DNA of 64,000 nt from UBA5216 sp043743335. Lineage in GTDB: Bacteria; Pseudomonadota; Gammaproteobacteria; Burkholderiales; SG8-41. Below are positions 17,701-25,900 of this stretch, piece by piece; position 1 is the first letter of the stretch; each line of letters opens with the position of its first letter. The stretch lies in NCBI GenBank assembly GCA_043743335.1, contig JAYTWR010000028.1:1-64000 (forward strand). Direction: 5' to 3'. The notes under the pieces were generated by a model. It did no database searches. It was not told where the DNA came from and was given only the letters and a program-made list of their open reading frames with translations. Made by a program: the position numbers and the translations under genes.

Positions 17701-20488
17701 CTACGCGAATAACGGTAGCACGCAAGGCGTCAATGCCAATCTGGCCACCGGCGTAGTGCTGGATGGCCGGGGTGGCACGGATACCTTGATTGATATTGAT
17801 CAAGTCCGAACCGGGTCAGGTAACGACACATTAACCGGCGGCGTGAACAACGATATATTCGACGCTGGTTTGGGCAATGACATCATTGATGGCGGTGCGG
17901 GAAGCGACGAAGCTCGCTATCAACAATTGACGAGCGGCGCTATCGTCAACCTTAGCGCCAATGCCATTACCGTCAATGGCTTTGTCATTTTTGGCCAAAC
18001 CACCAACAACAGTATTACGGTCGATGCCAATTCTGCAGCCAAGACCTTTAATATAACCTTCAACGACCAGGTGGTGGTGGATGCGACCGACACGTTGATC
18101 AGCATTGAAAGCGTGCGCGGCTCGGACTTTGCCGACTACATTCGCGGCAGTGACAATTTAAATGTGCGTGAATTTTTTACCGGCGATGCGGGCAATGACA
18201 CTATCGACGGCGGCGCGGGCACACAAGACTTCGCGAGTTACGGCAACATACCCATTGCACTGGGTGGTATCAACGCCTTTATCCAAAACGGCTCCGGCAC
18301 GGTGAACGACAAGCTGGGTGGCACCGACACCCTGATTAACATCGAAGGGCTGCGCGGCTCAAACTCCAACGATACCCTTACGGGTGGCTTGGGCGACCAA
18401 TGGTTTCGCGGTGCGGGCGGCAGTGACTCCATCGACGGCGGTGCGGGCAGCGACTGGGTAACCTATAGCAGCGACCCGTCTGGCGTCACCATCAACCTGG
18501 GCAACGGCAATGGTTCCGCAGTGGATGGCTGGAACGGGCTTACCGGCCTGTTGGCGTTGGGTGGAACGGACACCCTGATTTCCATCGAGAACGCCGAAGG
18601 CAGCAGCTATAACGACACGATCAATGGCGACAATGGCAACAACATCCTGATCGGTCGCGCGGGCAACGACATCCTAAACGGCGGCACCGGCACCGACACG
18701 GCCCTGTTCTCGGGCAACAAAGCCGCCTACACCATCACCAAGAATGGTGCCACGACGACTGTGGTTGGCCCCGACGGCACCGACACCCTAACCAACATAG
18801 AAAAGCTCCAGTTTGACGACCTAACCGTCAGCCTCAAAAGCCCAGCCAACGACTTTAATAGCGACGGCAAAAGCGACATCCTGTGGCGTAATGTAAGCAC
18901 CGGTGCCAACACCATCTGGCTGGGTGGCGACAGCAGCCAAGGCCAAGCGGTAACGCAAATAGCCGACCTCACCTGGAAAATCGCCGGTGTGGGCGACTTC
19001 AACGGCGACAGCAAGAGCGACATCCTCTTCCGCAACGCCGTCAGCGGTGCCAACACCATCTGGTTGAGTGGCGACAGCAGCCAGAATCAGGCGGTGACAC
19101 AAATAGCCGACCTCACCTGGAAAGTGGCCGGCACAGGCGACTTCAACGGCGACGGCAAGGCCGACATCCTGTGGCGCAACGGCAGCAGCGGTGCCAACAC
19201 CATCTGGCTCAATGGCGACAGCAGCCAGAATCAGGCTGTCACCCAAATAACTGACCAGAACTGGAAAGTGGTCGGCACAGGCGACTTCAACGTCGACGGC
19301 AAGGACGACATCCTGTGGCGTAATGGCAGCACCGGTGCCAACACCATCTGGTTAAATGGCGACAGCAGCCAAAACCAGGCCGTCACGCAGATATCCGACC
19401 AGAACTGGACAGTCGTCGGTAGCGGCGACTACAACGCCGACGGCAAGTCCGACATCCTGTGGCGCAACGGCAGCACCGGGGCCAACACCATCTGGCTCAA
19501 TGGCGATAGCAGCCAAAACCAAGCCGTCACCCAAATAGCCGACACCAACTGGAAAATCATTGCCCAGACTAACGCTGCTGCCGACAGCGCGCGCAAGGCA
19601 GCCGCCGACTTTAACGGCGACGGCAAGAGCGACGTCCTGTGGCGTAACGCCAGCAGCGGGGCCAACACCATCTGGCTCAATGGCGATAGCAGCCAAAACC
19701 AAGGCGTCACCCAAATAGCCGACACCAACTGGAAATATGCTGGCATAGGCGACTTTAACGGCGACGGCAAGAGCGACATCCTGTGGCGTAACGGCAGCAC
19801 GGGGGCCAATACGATTTGGAAGAGTGGCGACAGCAGCCAAGGCCAAGCGGTAACGCAAATCGCCGACCTCACTTGGAAAATCGCCGGTGTGGGCGACTTC
19901 AACGGCGACGGCAAGAGCGACATCCTCTTCCGCAACGCCGTCAGCGGTGCCAACACCATCTGGTTAAATGGCGACAGCAGCCAGAATCAGGCGGTGACAC
20001 AAATAGCCGACCTCACCTGGAAAATAGCGGGTGTAGGCGACTTTAACGGCGACGGCAAGAGCGACATCCTGTGGCGCAATGCCAGCACGGGAGCCAATAC
20101 TATATGGAAAGGTGGCGATAGCAGCCAGAATCAAGGCGTCACGCAAATAGCCGACCTCAACTGGAAAATAGCCGGCGTCGGTGACTTTGACGGCGACGGC
20201 AAGAGCGACATCCTGTGGCGCAACGGTAGCAGCGGAGCTAACACCATCTGGAAGGGCGGCGACAGCAGCCAGAATCAGGCGGTGACGCAAATAGCCGACC
20301 TCACCTGGAACATCGTCGGCACGGGCGACTACAACGGCGACGCGAAAGACGACATCCTGTGGCGTAACGCCAGCACGGGTGCGAACACCATCTGGCTGGG
20401 TGGTGACAGTAGTCAGGGGCAGGTCGTCACGCTGATCGCTGATACCACTTGGGAAATCAGTGTGCAGACCAATACTTGGATTAATTGA
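14714..20488 (+). CDS. giant RTX/VCBS repeat protein, likely type I secretion substrate
   Basis: A 1,924-residue acidic protein with no N-terminal signal peptide. Residues about 90-1330 alternate RTX calcium-binding nonapeptides (GGxGNDxLxGG) with beta-rich modules of the form VTVNLxTGxASGxDGxDTLxxIE-xxGSxFxDTxxG. Residues about 1380-1924 are eleven copies of a 48-residue FG-GAP/VCBS-type unit with DFNGDGKSDILWRN calcium-binding loops. Gene order (ABC, membrane fusion, RTX) makes it the substrate of the adjacent exporter. The C-terminus (TWEISVQTNTWIN) would carry the secretion signal. A GAGGAG site lies eight bases before the ATG. No protease, lipase or other enzyme domain was recognised, so an adhesin, matrix or surface-layer role is more likely than a toxin. 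Confidence 0.92.
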   Translation: MATFNWSAQANLSTISVFDPNVDVLNFDTISSATFLTILSFTATSTTFSDGTKQVTVNLPFRSITTVGSTDHINITGLGGTSLLVGDNLIATGADDNANTLTGGAGNDLIIGLGGADSLSGGNGDDLFRMFAGNSGEWGNDTVDGGAGFDFVNFPTSGVSTPIVANLLTGLITGGNSSITLRNIEGVSVGHTPGVFANDLFIGDGNANVFGDGTGGDDTFNGGAGNDILTGGPGNDSLDGGLGVDNAQYNTSFGAAGVTVNLLTGTASGDQGNDVLVSIENVVGSNFDDTITGNSQNNFLQGLNGNDTLSGGDGSDTLFGDIGNDSLMGGNGNDRLVGGAGNDLLDGGAGTEDVADFFNAAGPVTVNLFNGTAIGDGTDTLINIEGVIGTSANDTFVGSNGNDFFDGGLGNDSIDGGAGFDGVSYSSASGAVQVNLATGAVTGAAGADILANIEEIESSHFSDLLVGSSTNNVIRGNGGDDTLDGGLGNDTLIGGTGTDVASYSSATGAVTVNLTTGAASGADGNDTLSEIEIVVGSAFNDTITGDEEQNFLQGGAGNDTLDGGGQSLAVARGNTAGDIAEYINATSAVTVSLALQGAAQNTVGAGIDTLTNFESIRGSNFDDTLTGDSGNNFLSGGFGNDTMDGGGGLDTVVYFDATAGVSVSLAIQGVGQNTLSQGTDTLISIEGLIGSNFNDTLTGSSADERFAGNLGNDSISGGAGFDTASYAQASGSVTINLTTGTATGADGTDTLVGIEGAEGSFFADTLTGANGVDNKLLGFAGNDLFFVTSGATASGDTLDGGAGFDSLSFTGTGVVYGGATGISVNFATHIVDINTNSAAVGETSTVNSFDFATGTTGNDVFVGGDTSNNNFDSTGNNISESFRPLGGADTITGVGGNGNAARVDYATNLNTEAVNVNLRTGVALDGIGGGVGSTDTLVNVNFVSGGAGNDVLTGGSLSRSGQGGFFETFRGNAGNDTLDGANAFSDGPDASSDRADYANNGSTQGVNANLATGVVLDGRGGTDTLIDIDQVRTGSGNDTLTGGVNNDIFDAGLGNDIIDGGAGSDEARYQQLTSGAIVNLSANAITVNGFVIFGQTTNNSITVDANSAAKTFNITFNDQVVVDATDTLISIESVRGSDFADYIRGSDNLNVREFFTGDAGNDTIDGGAGTQDFASYGNIPIALGGINAFIQNGSGTVNDKLGGTDTLINIEGLRGSNSNDTLTGGLGDQWFRGAGGSDSIDGGAGSDWVTYSSDPSGVTINLGNGNGSAVDGWNGLTGLLALGGTDTLISIENAEGSSYNDTINGDNGNNILIGRAGNDILNGGTGTDTALFSGNKAAYTITKNGATTTVVGPDGTDTLTNIEKLQFDDLTVSLKSPANDFNSDGKSDILWRNVSTGANTIWLGGDSSQGQAVTQIADLTWKIAGVGDFNGDSKSDILFRNAVSGANTIWLSGDSSQNQAVTQIADLTWKVAGTGDFNGDGKADILWRNGSSGANTIWLNGDSSQNQAVTQITDQNWKVVGTGDFNVDGKDDILWRNGSTGANTIWLNGDSSQNQAVTQISDQNWTVVGSGDYNADGKSDILWRNGSTGANTIWLNGDSSQNQAVTQIADTNWKIIAQTNAAADSARKAAADFNGDGKSDVLWRNASSGANTIWLNGDSSQNQGVTQIADTNWKYAGIGDFNGDGKSDILWRNGSTGANTIWKSGDSSQGQAVTQIADLTWKIAGVGDFNGDGKSDILFRNAVSGANTIWLNGDSSQNQAVTQIADLTWKIAGVGDFNGDGKSDILWRNASTGANTIWKGGDSSQNQGVTQIADLNWKIAGVGDFDGDGKSDILWRNGSSGANTIWKGGDSSQNQAVTQIADLTWNIVGTGDYNGDAKDDILWRNASTGANTIWLGGDSSQGQVVTLIADTTWEISVQTNTWIN
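18851..20488 (+). repeat. eleven-copy 144-bp coding repeat (VCBS/FG-GAP units)
   Basis: The 3' end of the RTX gene is an array of eleven units of 144 bp (48 codons). Each unit runs from DFNGDGKSDILWRN through GANTIWLNGDSSQNQ to a TWKIAGVG-like end. Copies are very similar at DNA level, including third codon positions. The fifth unit ends in an AQTNAAADSARKAA insertion and the last ends in SVQTN, so the array looks like two blocks (five and six units) with matching ends, suggesting block duplication. Recombination between units could change repeat number in frame. Confidence 0.9.
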
Positions 20489-20560
20489 GGCGCAGCAAGC
20501 CCTGCTGCCGTGGCGCGTTTTGACGGGTAGGGCGCGTTTACCCAAAGCGAAATTAACTGC

Positions 20561-20586
20561 AACTAATTGATTTTAAAATAGATTTA
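20561..20586 (+). repeat. dispersed AT-rich motif, copy f
   Basis: AACTAATTGATTTTAAAA followed by TAGATTTA, 73 bp after the RTX stop codon. It is one of the closest matches to the consensus. Confidence 0.75.
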
Positions 20587-20643
20587 CAAAAATCATCAAT
20601 GTGAGTCGCAGCGCACCGCGATAGCAAAACCCCATCCCTACCG

Positions 20644-20787
20644 GCGTTCGTGCAAGCCGTAGATCCGCGCATCGCGATGAACTTGGTCTACAACCTGAAA
20701 CGGTTAGGACAATTGCTCAAGCGTGAAGCGCAAGCTGCGCTGGCGGCAAGCAATCCACACGGGAGAGGTGCGTCCGCTGTGGCATAA
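20644..20787 (+). pseudogene. possible transposase C-terminal remnant
   Basis: An open stretch ending in TAA encodes RIAMNLVYNLKRLGQLLKR within its middle. The NLVYNLKR pattern resembles the C-terminal end of IS4/IS5/IS1182-like transposases, where a conserved YNLKR helix closes the catalytic domain. No start codon, no catalytic DDE region and no terminal inverted repeats are visible, so if the match is real it is a decayed end of an insertion sequence. The resemblance rests on about 20 residues only. Confidence 0.4.
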
Positions 20788-21030
20788 AAAGCGGGATACA
20801 CTCGTAACAGGGCGAGTTTCAAGCAAAATCTTGCCGAAAACCGGCGTAACATGACGAACGCAGTATGAATTTGGCAGCCCCGCTGCTGCAAGCCCATTAA
20901 TAAAAGTCCCCTTATGCTATCCAAACAGCGTCGTTGTCAGTGCGTGAGTGGTAATCGGTGGCGCGCGCAGGCGGTAGCAGACTGCGGCCCAGTCAGGCCG
21001 AAACCGAAATAACCAATTAGCCGGAATTCG

Positions 21031-22737
21031 ATGTCTAAATTAACGCAGTGGATAGGCGGGCTTGTGGGCGTGGCAGCCTTGGGTGGCGGCGGCTATTGGG
21101 GTTATCAGCAGTGGCAGGCGTCGAATGAGTCGACGGCGGCGGTTGCCAAGGGGGATGCCAAATCGGGTACTGCGGAAGCCGGAAAAGGCGAAGATGCGGG
21201 TAAGGACGGCAAAGGCGGCAAAGGCGGGAAAGGCGAAAAAAGCGGTAAAGGCGGTGGCAAGGGCGGCCGCGGTGGCCCACCGGCACCGGTGGCGACGGGG
21301 ATGGCGCGCGCCGGCAACGTCAATATTTATCTCAATGGATTAGGCACCGTGACGCCGCTGCGCACCGTCACGGTACGCAGTCGTGTCGAAGGCGAGCTGT
21401 TGCGCGTGTTGTTCAAAGAGGGGCAATCGGTCAAGAAAGGCGATCTGCTCGCCGAAGTGGATCCACGCGCGTTTCAGGCGCAGTTGTTGCAGGCGCAGGG
21501 CCAAATGCAGCGCGATCAGGCGCTGCTCGCCAATGCGCGCGTCGATCTCGAACGCTATCGCACGCTGCTCAAGCAGGACTCCATTGCGGAACAGCAGGTA
21601 TCGAGCCAAGAGGCGTTGGTGCGCCAACTTGAAGGCACGGTCAAAATCGATCAAGGGCAGGTGGACACTGCACGCTTGCAATTAAGCTACGCCAAGATTG
21701 TGGCGCCGATACCCGGCGAACTGGGCTTGCGGTTGGTGGATCAGGGCAATATCGTGCGCCCCGGCGACGCCAACGGTCTCGTCGTCATTACGCAGTTGAA
21801 ACCGATCACTGTGCTGTTCACCATACCGCAGGATGATTTACAAAAGGTGCTGGCGCGGCGACGCACGGGCGAGCGCATTACCGTGGAGATTTACGACCGC
21901 GAGCAAAAAACGCGGTTGGATCGCGGCGTGCTGTTGACCGTGGACAATCAAATTGATACCACCACCGGCACCGTGCGCTTGAAGGCGCAGGTGCGCAACG
22001 AAGACGGTCTTTTGTTCCCGAACCAGTTTGTGAATGTGCGCATGCTGGTCGATACGCGCGAGGATGCGATTACCGTGCCCAGCGCCGCCATACAACGGGG
22101 GGCGCAGGGTATTTTTGTGTATGTGGTGAACGAGGAACTGACGGTGTCGATGAGGCCGGTGAAGACCGGTGCGACGGAAGGTAACCGCATTGTCATTGAA
22201 TCCGGCGTGAAAGCGGGCGAGCGTGTGGTGACGGATGGTATGGATCGCCTGCGCGACGGTATTAAGGTCGAGTTGGCTAATCGCGAGCGCACGGGCAAGG
22301 GCGAAGGTAAAGGCAAGGGCAAGGGCGGCAGGAAAGGCGGCGGCGATGCGGAGGCTCCGGACAAGGCCGATGACAGCAAGGGTGGCGCGAAAGCTGATGA
22401 CAGTAAGGGAGACGCCGTTAAAGGTAGTGCGGCGAAGGGCGATGCTACAAAGGGTGAAGCCGGAAAGGGTGAAGCCGCAAAGCGCGGTGCCAAAGGTGAG
22501 ATAGACAACGGCGACGCACCGAAGAAAGACCGGCCGCGCGGTGACCGTCCCAAACGCGAAAAAGCGGACACGGATGACGGCGCGCCGGAGAAGGCCGCAG
22601 TCGAAGGTATGCCCAGCGACACCGCCAAACCTGCGGCCAAAGGGGACAGGCCTCAAGGTCAAGGCCAGAGTGATGGCGAGCCGCGTAAAAAGGGTGGCAA
22701 GGGCGGTTGGGGCAAGAAGGAACAGGCGAATGAGTAG
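21031..22737 (+). CDS. mdtA: RND efflux periplasmic adaptor (MdtA-like) with Lys/Gly-rich tails
   Basis: A 568-residue adaptor for the MdtB/MdtC-like pumps encoded next. After an N-terminal membrane anchor (residues 7-27) there is a Gly/Lys-rich linker (about 40-85). The canonical adaptor core follows: lipoyl half VTVRSRVEGELLRVLFKEGQ, alpha-hairpin (LLQAQGQMQRDQALLANARVDLERY), second lipoyl half, beta-barrel and membrane-proximal domain to about residue 420. The last 145 or so residues are low-complexity Lys, Gly, Asp and Ala, with no recognised domain. E. coli MdtA is about 415 residues, so the tails account for the extra length. The tail is strongly basic overall and would lie in the periplasm. 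Confidence 0.92.
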   Translation: MSKLTQWIGGLVGVAALGGGGYWGYQQWQASNESTAAVAKGDAKSGTAEAGKGEDAGKDGKGGKGGKGEKSGKGGGKGGRGGPPAPVATGMARAGNVNIYLNGLGTVTPLRTVTVRSRVEGELLRVLFKEGQSVKKGDLLAEVDPRAFQAQLLQAQGQMQRDQALLANARVDLERYRTLLKQDSIAEQQVSSQEALVRQLEGTVKIDQGQVDTARLQLSYAKIVAPIPGELGLRLVDQGNIVRPGDANGLVVITQLKPITVLFTIPQDDLQKVLARRRTGERITVEIYDREQKTRLDRGVLLTVDNQIDTTTGTVRLKAQVRNEDGLLFPNQFVNVRMLVDTREDAITVPSAAIQRGAQGIFVYVVNEELTVSMRPVKTGATEGNRIVIESGVKAGERVVTDGMDRLRDGIKVELANRERTGKGEGKGKGKGGRKGGGDAEAPDKADDSKGGAKADDSKGDAVKGSAAKGDATKGEAGKGEAAKRGAKGEIDNGDAPKKDRPRGDRPKREKADTDDGAPEKAAVEGMPSDTAKPAAKGDRPQGQGQSDGEPRKKGGKGGWGKKEQANE

Positions 22738-22795
22738 CGTGGCGCACTCGCTGCGGCGCGCGTGTGTGATGATGCGCACCGGCTAGTCAGCGCAA

Positions 22796-25700
22796 ATGAA
22801 TCCTTCCCGCCTGTTCATTGAACGGCCTGTGGCGACCTCGCTGTTGATGGTGGCGATCCTGTTGTCGGGCATGATTGCCTATCGCTTGCTGGCGCTGTCG
22901 GCTTTGCCGCAAGTGGATTACCCGACGATACAGGTGGTGACGTTTTATCCGGGCGCAAGCCCTGAGGTGACAGCCTCGTCGATTACCGCGCCGCTGGAGC
23001 GGCAGTTTGGCCAGATGCCGGGGTTGAAGCAAATGTCGTCCACCAGCTCCGGCGGTGCGTCGGTGGTGACGCTGCAGTTCACGCTCGATCTGGATTTGGA
23101 TGTGGCCGAGCAAAGCGTGCAGGCGGCAATTAACGCGGGGGCGAGTTTGCTGCCTACCGATTTGCCCGCGCCGCCGATTTACAGCAAGGTGAATCCCGCC
23201 GACGCGCCGATTCTGACGTTAGGGATTACCTCCAAAACGCTGCCCATGACGCAAGTGCAGAATCTCGCCGACACGCGGGTGGCACAAAAGATTTCGCAAA
23301 TGACCGGGGTCGGCCTCGTCACGCTGTCGGGCGGGCAGCGTCCGGCGGTGCGCGTGCAGGCCAATCCGCGTGCGCTGGCGTCAAACAATCTCAGCATGGA
23401 GGATGTGCGCACCGCCATTGCCGCCGCCAACGTCAATCAGGCCAAGGGCAGTTTCGACGGTCCAGAGCGTGCCTACACCATCGACGCGAACGATCAATTG
23501 CAGTCGGCAGCGGAATATAAAAAGGTGGTGGTGGCCTATCGCAATGGCGCGCCGCTGTATTTGTCGGATGTCGCCGACGTGATCGAAGATGCCGAGAACA
23601 CGCGGCTTGCCGCTTGGATGAACGATTCGCCGGCGATCATCATGAACATTCAGCGCCAACCCGGCGCCAACGTGATTGAAGTGGTCGATCGCATCAAAGC
23701 GTTGTTGCCGCAGTTGCAGGGTGCGTTGCCGGCGGCGGTGGATGTGCAGGTGTTGACCGACCGCACGGTGACCATACGCGCGTCGGTGAAGGACGTGCAG
23801 TTTGATCTGTTGCTGGCGGTGGCGCTGGTGGTGATGGTGATTTTTCTGTTCCTGCGCAATATGGCGGCGACGATTATTCCCAGCGTGGCGGTGCCACTGT
23901 CGCTAGTGGGCACGTTTGGCGTGATGTATCTGGCGGGGTTCTCCATCAACAACCTGACTTTGATGGCGCTCACCATCGCCACCGGCTTTGTGGTCGACGA
24001 CGCGATTGTGATGATTGAAAATATTTCGCGTTACATTGAAGAAGGCGAAACGCCCATGGCGGCGGCGCTCAAAGGGTCGAAGCAAATTGGCTTCACGATT
24101 ATTTCGCTGACCATCTCGCTGATCGCCGTGCTGATTCCGCTGCTGTTCATGGGCGACGTGGTAGGACGCCTGTTCCGTGAATTTGCGATCACGCTGGCGG
24201 TGTCGATTTTGATTTCTGCCGTGGTGTCGCTGACGCTCACGCCGATGATGTGCGCGCGTTTGTTGCGCCATACGCCCGAGGCCGAGCAAAGTCGTTTTTA
24301 TCGCGTGACCGGCGCGTGGTTCGACGCTGTTATCGCGCGCTACGGCCAAATGTTGACATGGGTGCTGGATCGTCAGGGGCTGACGCTGCTCGTCGCCATC
24401 GGTACGCTGGGATTGGCCGTGGTACTGTATGTATTTGTTCCTAAAGGGTTTTTTCCGCAGCAAGATACCGGCGTGATTCAGGGTATATCGCAAGCGCCGC
24501 AATCGGTGTCGTTCGCAGCGATGGCCGAGCGACAGGAGTTGCTGGCAAAAACGCTGCTGGCCGATCCGGCGGTGGAAAGTATTTCGTCGTTCATAGGCGT
24601 GGATGGGCAGAACACCACGTTAAACAGCGGGCGCATGTTAATTAACCTGAAACCACACGCCCAGCGGCCCAAGGCAACGACCGTATTGCGCAATCTACAG
24701 GAGCGCGCCGCACGTTTGGAGGGCATTGCACTTTATATGCAGCCGGTGCAAGACCTCACCATCGAAGACCGGGTGAGCCGCACGCAGTATCAGTTCACGC
24801 TCGACACCGCCAAGCTGGACGACCTGACGCTGTGGACACCGCGCGTCGTTGAGCGCCTGTCGCGGTTGCCGCAATTGACTGATGTCGCCAGCGATTTGCA
24901 AAATGACGGCTTGCAGGCGTATCTGGAAATCGACCGTGATACTGCCGGCCGGCTGGGGGTCACGCCGGCGTCCATTAACACGGCGCTCTATAACGCCTTT
25001 GGCCAGCGGCTGATTTCCACCATATTTACCCAGACCAGCCAGTACCGCGTGGTGCTGGAAGTGAAGCCGGAATATCGCGTCGGGCCGACAGCGCTGCGCG
25101 AAATTTATGTGCCGACTTCTACCGGCACGCAAGTGCGCTTGAGCGAAGTTACCCGGCTGGTGGAAAAGCCCGCGACTTTGGCGATCAACCACATTGGGCA
25201 ATTTCCCTCTGCCACCATTTCATTCAATCTCGCAGCCGGCGTGGCGCTGGGCGACGCGGTGAAGGCGATTGAGGTTGCCGAGCGCGAGCTGGCGCTGCCG
25301 TTGAGCATACGCACCAGTTTTCAGGGGGCGGCGCTGGCGTTTCGCGCGTCGCTCACCAACACGCTGCTGCTGATTCTGGCGGCGATCGTCACCATGTATA
25401 TCGTGCTGGGCGTGCTGTACGAGAGTTATATCCATCCGGTGACGATTTTGTCCACGCTACCCTCGGCGGGGGTGGGTGCGCTGTTGGCGTTGCTGATTGC
25501 GCGTACTGATTTGGGCATCATCGGCATCATTGGCATTATCTTGTTGATCGGCATTGTGAAAAAGAATGCGATCATGATGATCGACTTCGCGCTCGACGCC
25601 GAGCGTAACGAAGGCAAAGCGCCGCGTGAGGCGATTTTTCAGGCGTGTCTGCTGCGCTTCCGGCCCATTTTGATGACCACCATGGCAGCGTTGCTGGGCG

Positions 25701-25900
25701 CACTGCCGTTGATGATTGGCAGCGGCGTCGGCTCGGAGCTGCGCCATCCGCTGGGCATTACTATGGTGGGCGGCTTAATCGTCAGCCAGATCCTCACGCT
25801 GTTTACCACGCCGGTGATTTATCTGGCGTTCGACCGTATGTCGCGGCGTGCACGCGGTAAGGTGTCGGAGCCGACTGTGGCTGAGCGTACGCCATCATGA
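22796..25900 (+). CDS. mdtB: RND multidrug efflux permease, MdtB-like
   Basis: A 1,034-residue resistance-nodulation-division transporter with the usual twelve transmembrane helices and two large periplasmic loops. It starts SRLFIERPVATSLLMVAILL, shows the LPQVDYPTIQVVTFYPGASP porter segment, and has the TM4 proton-relay stretch GFVVDDAIVMIENISR with both Asp residues. Sequence and gene order match MdtB, which works as a heteromultimer with MdtC in the inner membrane to export drugs and bile salts in enterobacteria. The gene begins 58 bp after the adaptor gene and overlaps the start of the mdtC-like gene by 4 bp (ATGA). Confidence 0.95.
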   Translation: MNPSRLFIERPVATSLLMVAILLSGMIAYRLLALSALPQVDYPTIQVVTFYPGASPEVTASSITAPLERQFGQMPGLKQMSSTSSGGASVVTLQFTLDLDLDVAEQSVQAAINAGASLLPTDLPAPPIYSKVNPADAPILTLGITSKTLPMTQVQNLADTRVAQKISQMTGVGLVTLSGGQRPAVRVQANPRALASNNLSMEDVRTAIAAANVNQAKGSFDGPERAYTIDANDQLQSAAEYKKVVVAYRNGAPLYLSDVADVIEDAENTRLAAWMNDSPAIIMNIQRQPGANVIEVVDRIKALLPQLQGALPAAVDVQVLTDRTVTIRASVKDVQFDLLLAVALVVMVIFLFLRNMAATIIPSVAVPLSLVGTFGVMYLAGFSINNLTLMALTIATGFVVDDAIVMIENISRYIEEGETPMAAALKGSKQIGFTIISLTISLIAVLIPLLFMGDVVGRLFREFAITLAVSILISAVVSLTLTPMMCARLLRHTPEAEQSRFYRVTGAWFDAVIARYGQMLTWVLDRQGLTLLVAIGTLGLAVVLYVFVPKGFFPQQDTGVIQGISQAPQSVSFAAMAERQELLAKTLLADPAVESISSFIGVDGQNTTLNSGRMLINLKPHAQRPKATTVLRNLQERAARLEGIALYMQPVQDLTIEDRVSRTQYQFTLDTAKLDDLTLWTPRVVERLSRLPQLTDVASDLQNDGLQAYLEIDRDTAGRLGVTPASINTALYNAFGQRLISTIFTQTSQYRVVLEVKPEYRVGPTALREIYVPTSTGTQVRLSEVTRLVEKPATLAINHIGQFPSATISFNLAAGVALGDAVKAIEVAERELALPLSIRTSFQGAALAFRASLTNTLLLILAAIVTMYIVLGVLYESYIHPVTILSTLPSAGVGALLALLIARTDLGIIGIIGIILLIGIVKKNAIMMIDFALDAERNEGKAPREAIFQACLLRFRPILMTTMAALLGALPLMIGSGVGSELRHPLGITMVGGLIVSQILTLFTTPVIYLAFDRMSRRARGKVSEPTVAERTPS

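Larger units (their letters stand above)
20489..21030. other. 542-bp spacer between the RTX and RND loci
   Basis: No intact gene is seen. It contains a copy of the dispersed AT-rich motif, a possible transposase C-terminal remnant (20644-20787) and, close to the adaptor gene, a short perfect inverted repeat CGGCC/GGCCG (20985-21000). The promoter of the efflux operon must lie here, but no convincing -35/-10 pair was found. Confidence 0.5.

Noticed and set aside
18851..20488. CRISPR-like array considered for the regularly spaced repeats
   Set aside because: The 144-bp units are contiguous, in frame and protein-coding, with no unique spacers.
20489..20530. Rho-independent terminator after the RTX gene
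   Set aside because: A short CAGCA/TGCTG inverted repeat is present, but it is weak and not followed by a T run.
20800..21030. Cobalamin riboswitch considered upstream of the efflux operon
   Set aside because: A few G/C-rich blocks looked suggestive, but no B12 box or consistent fold could be traced, and efflux genes are not a typical target.
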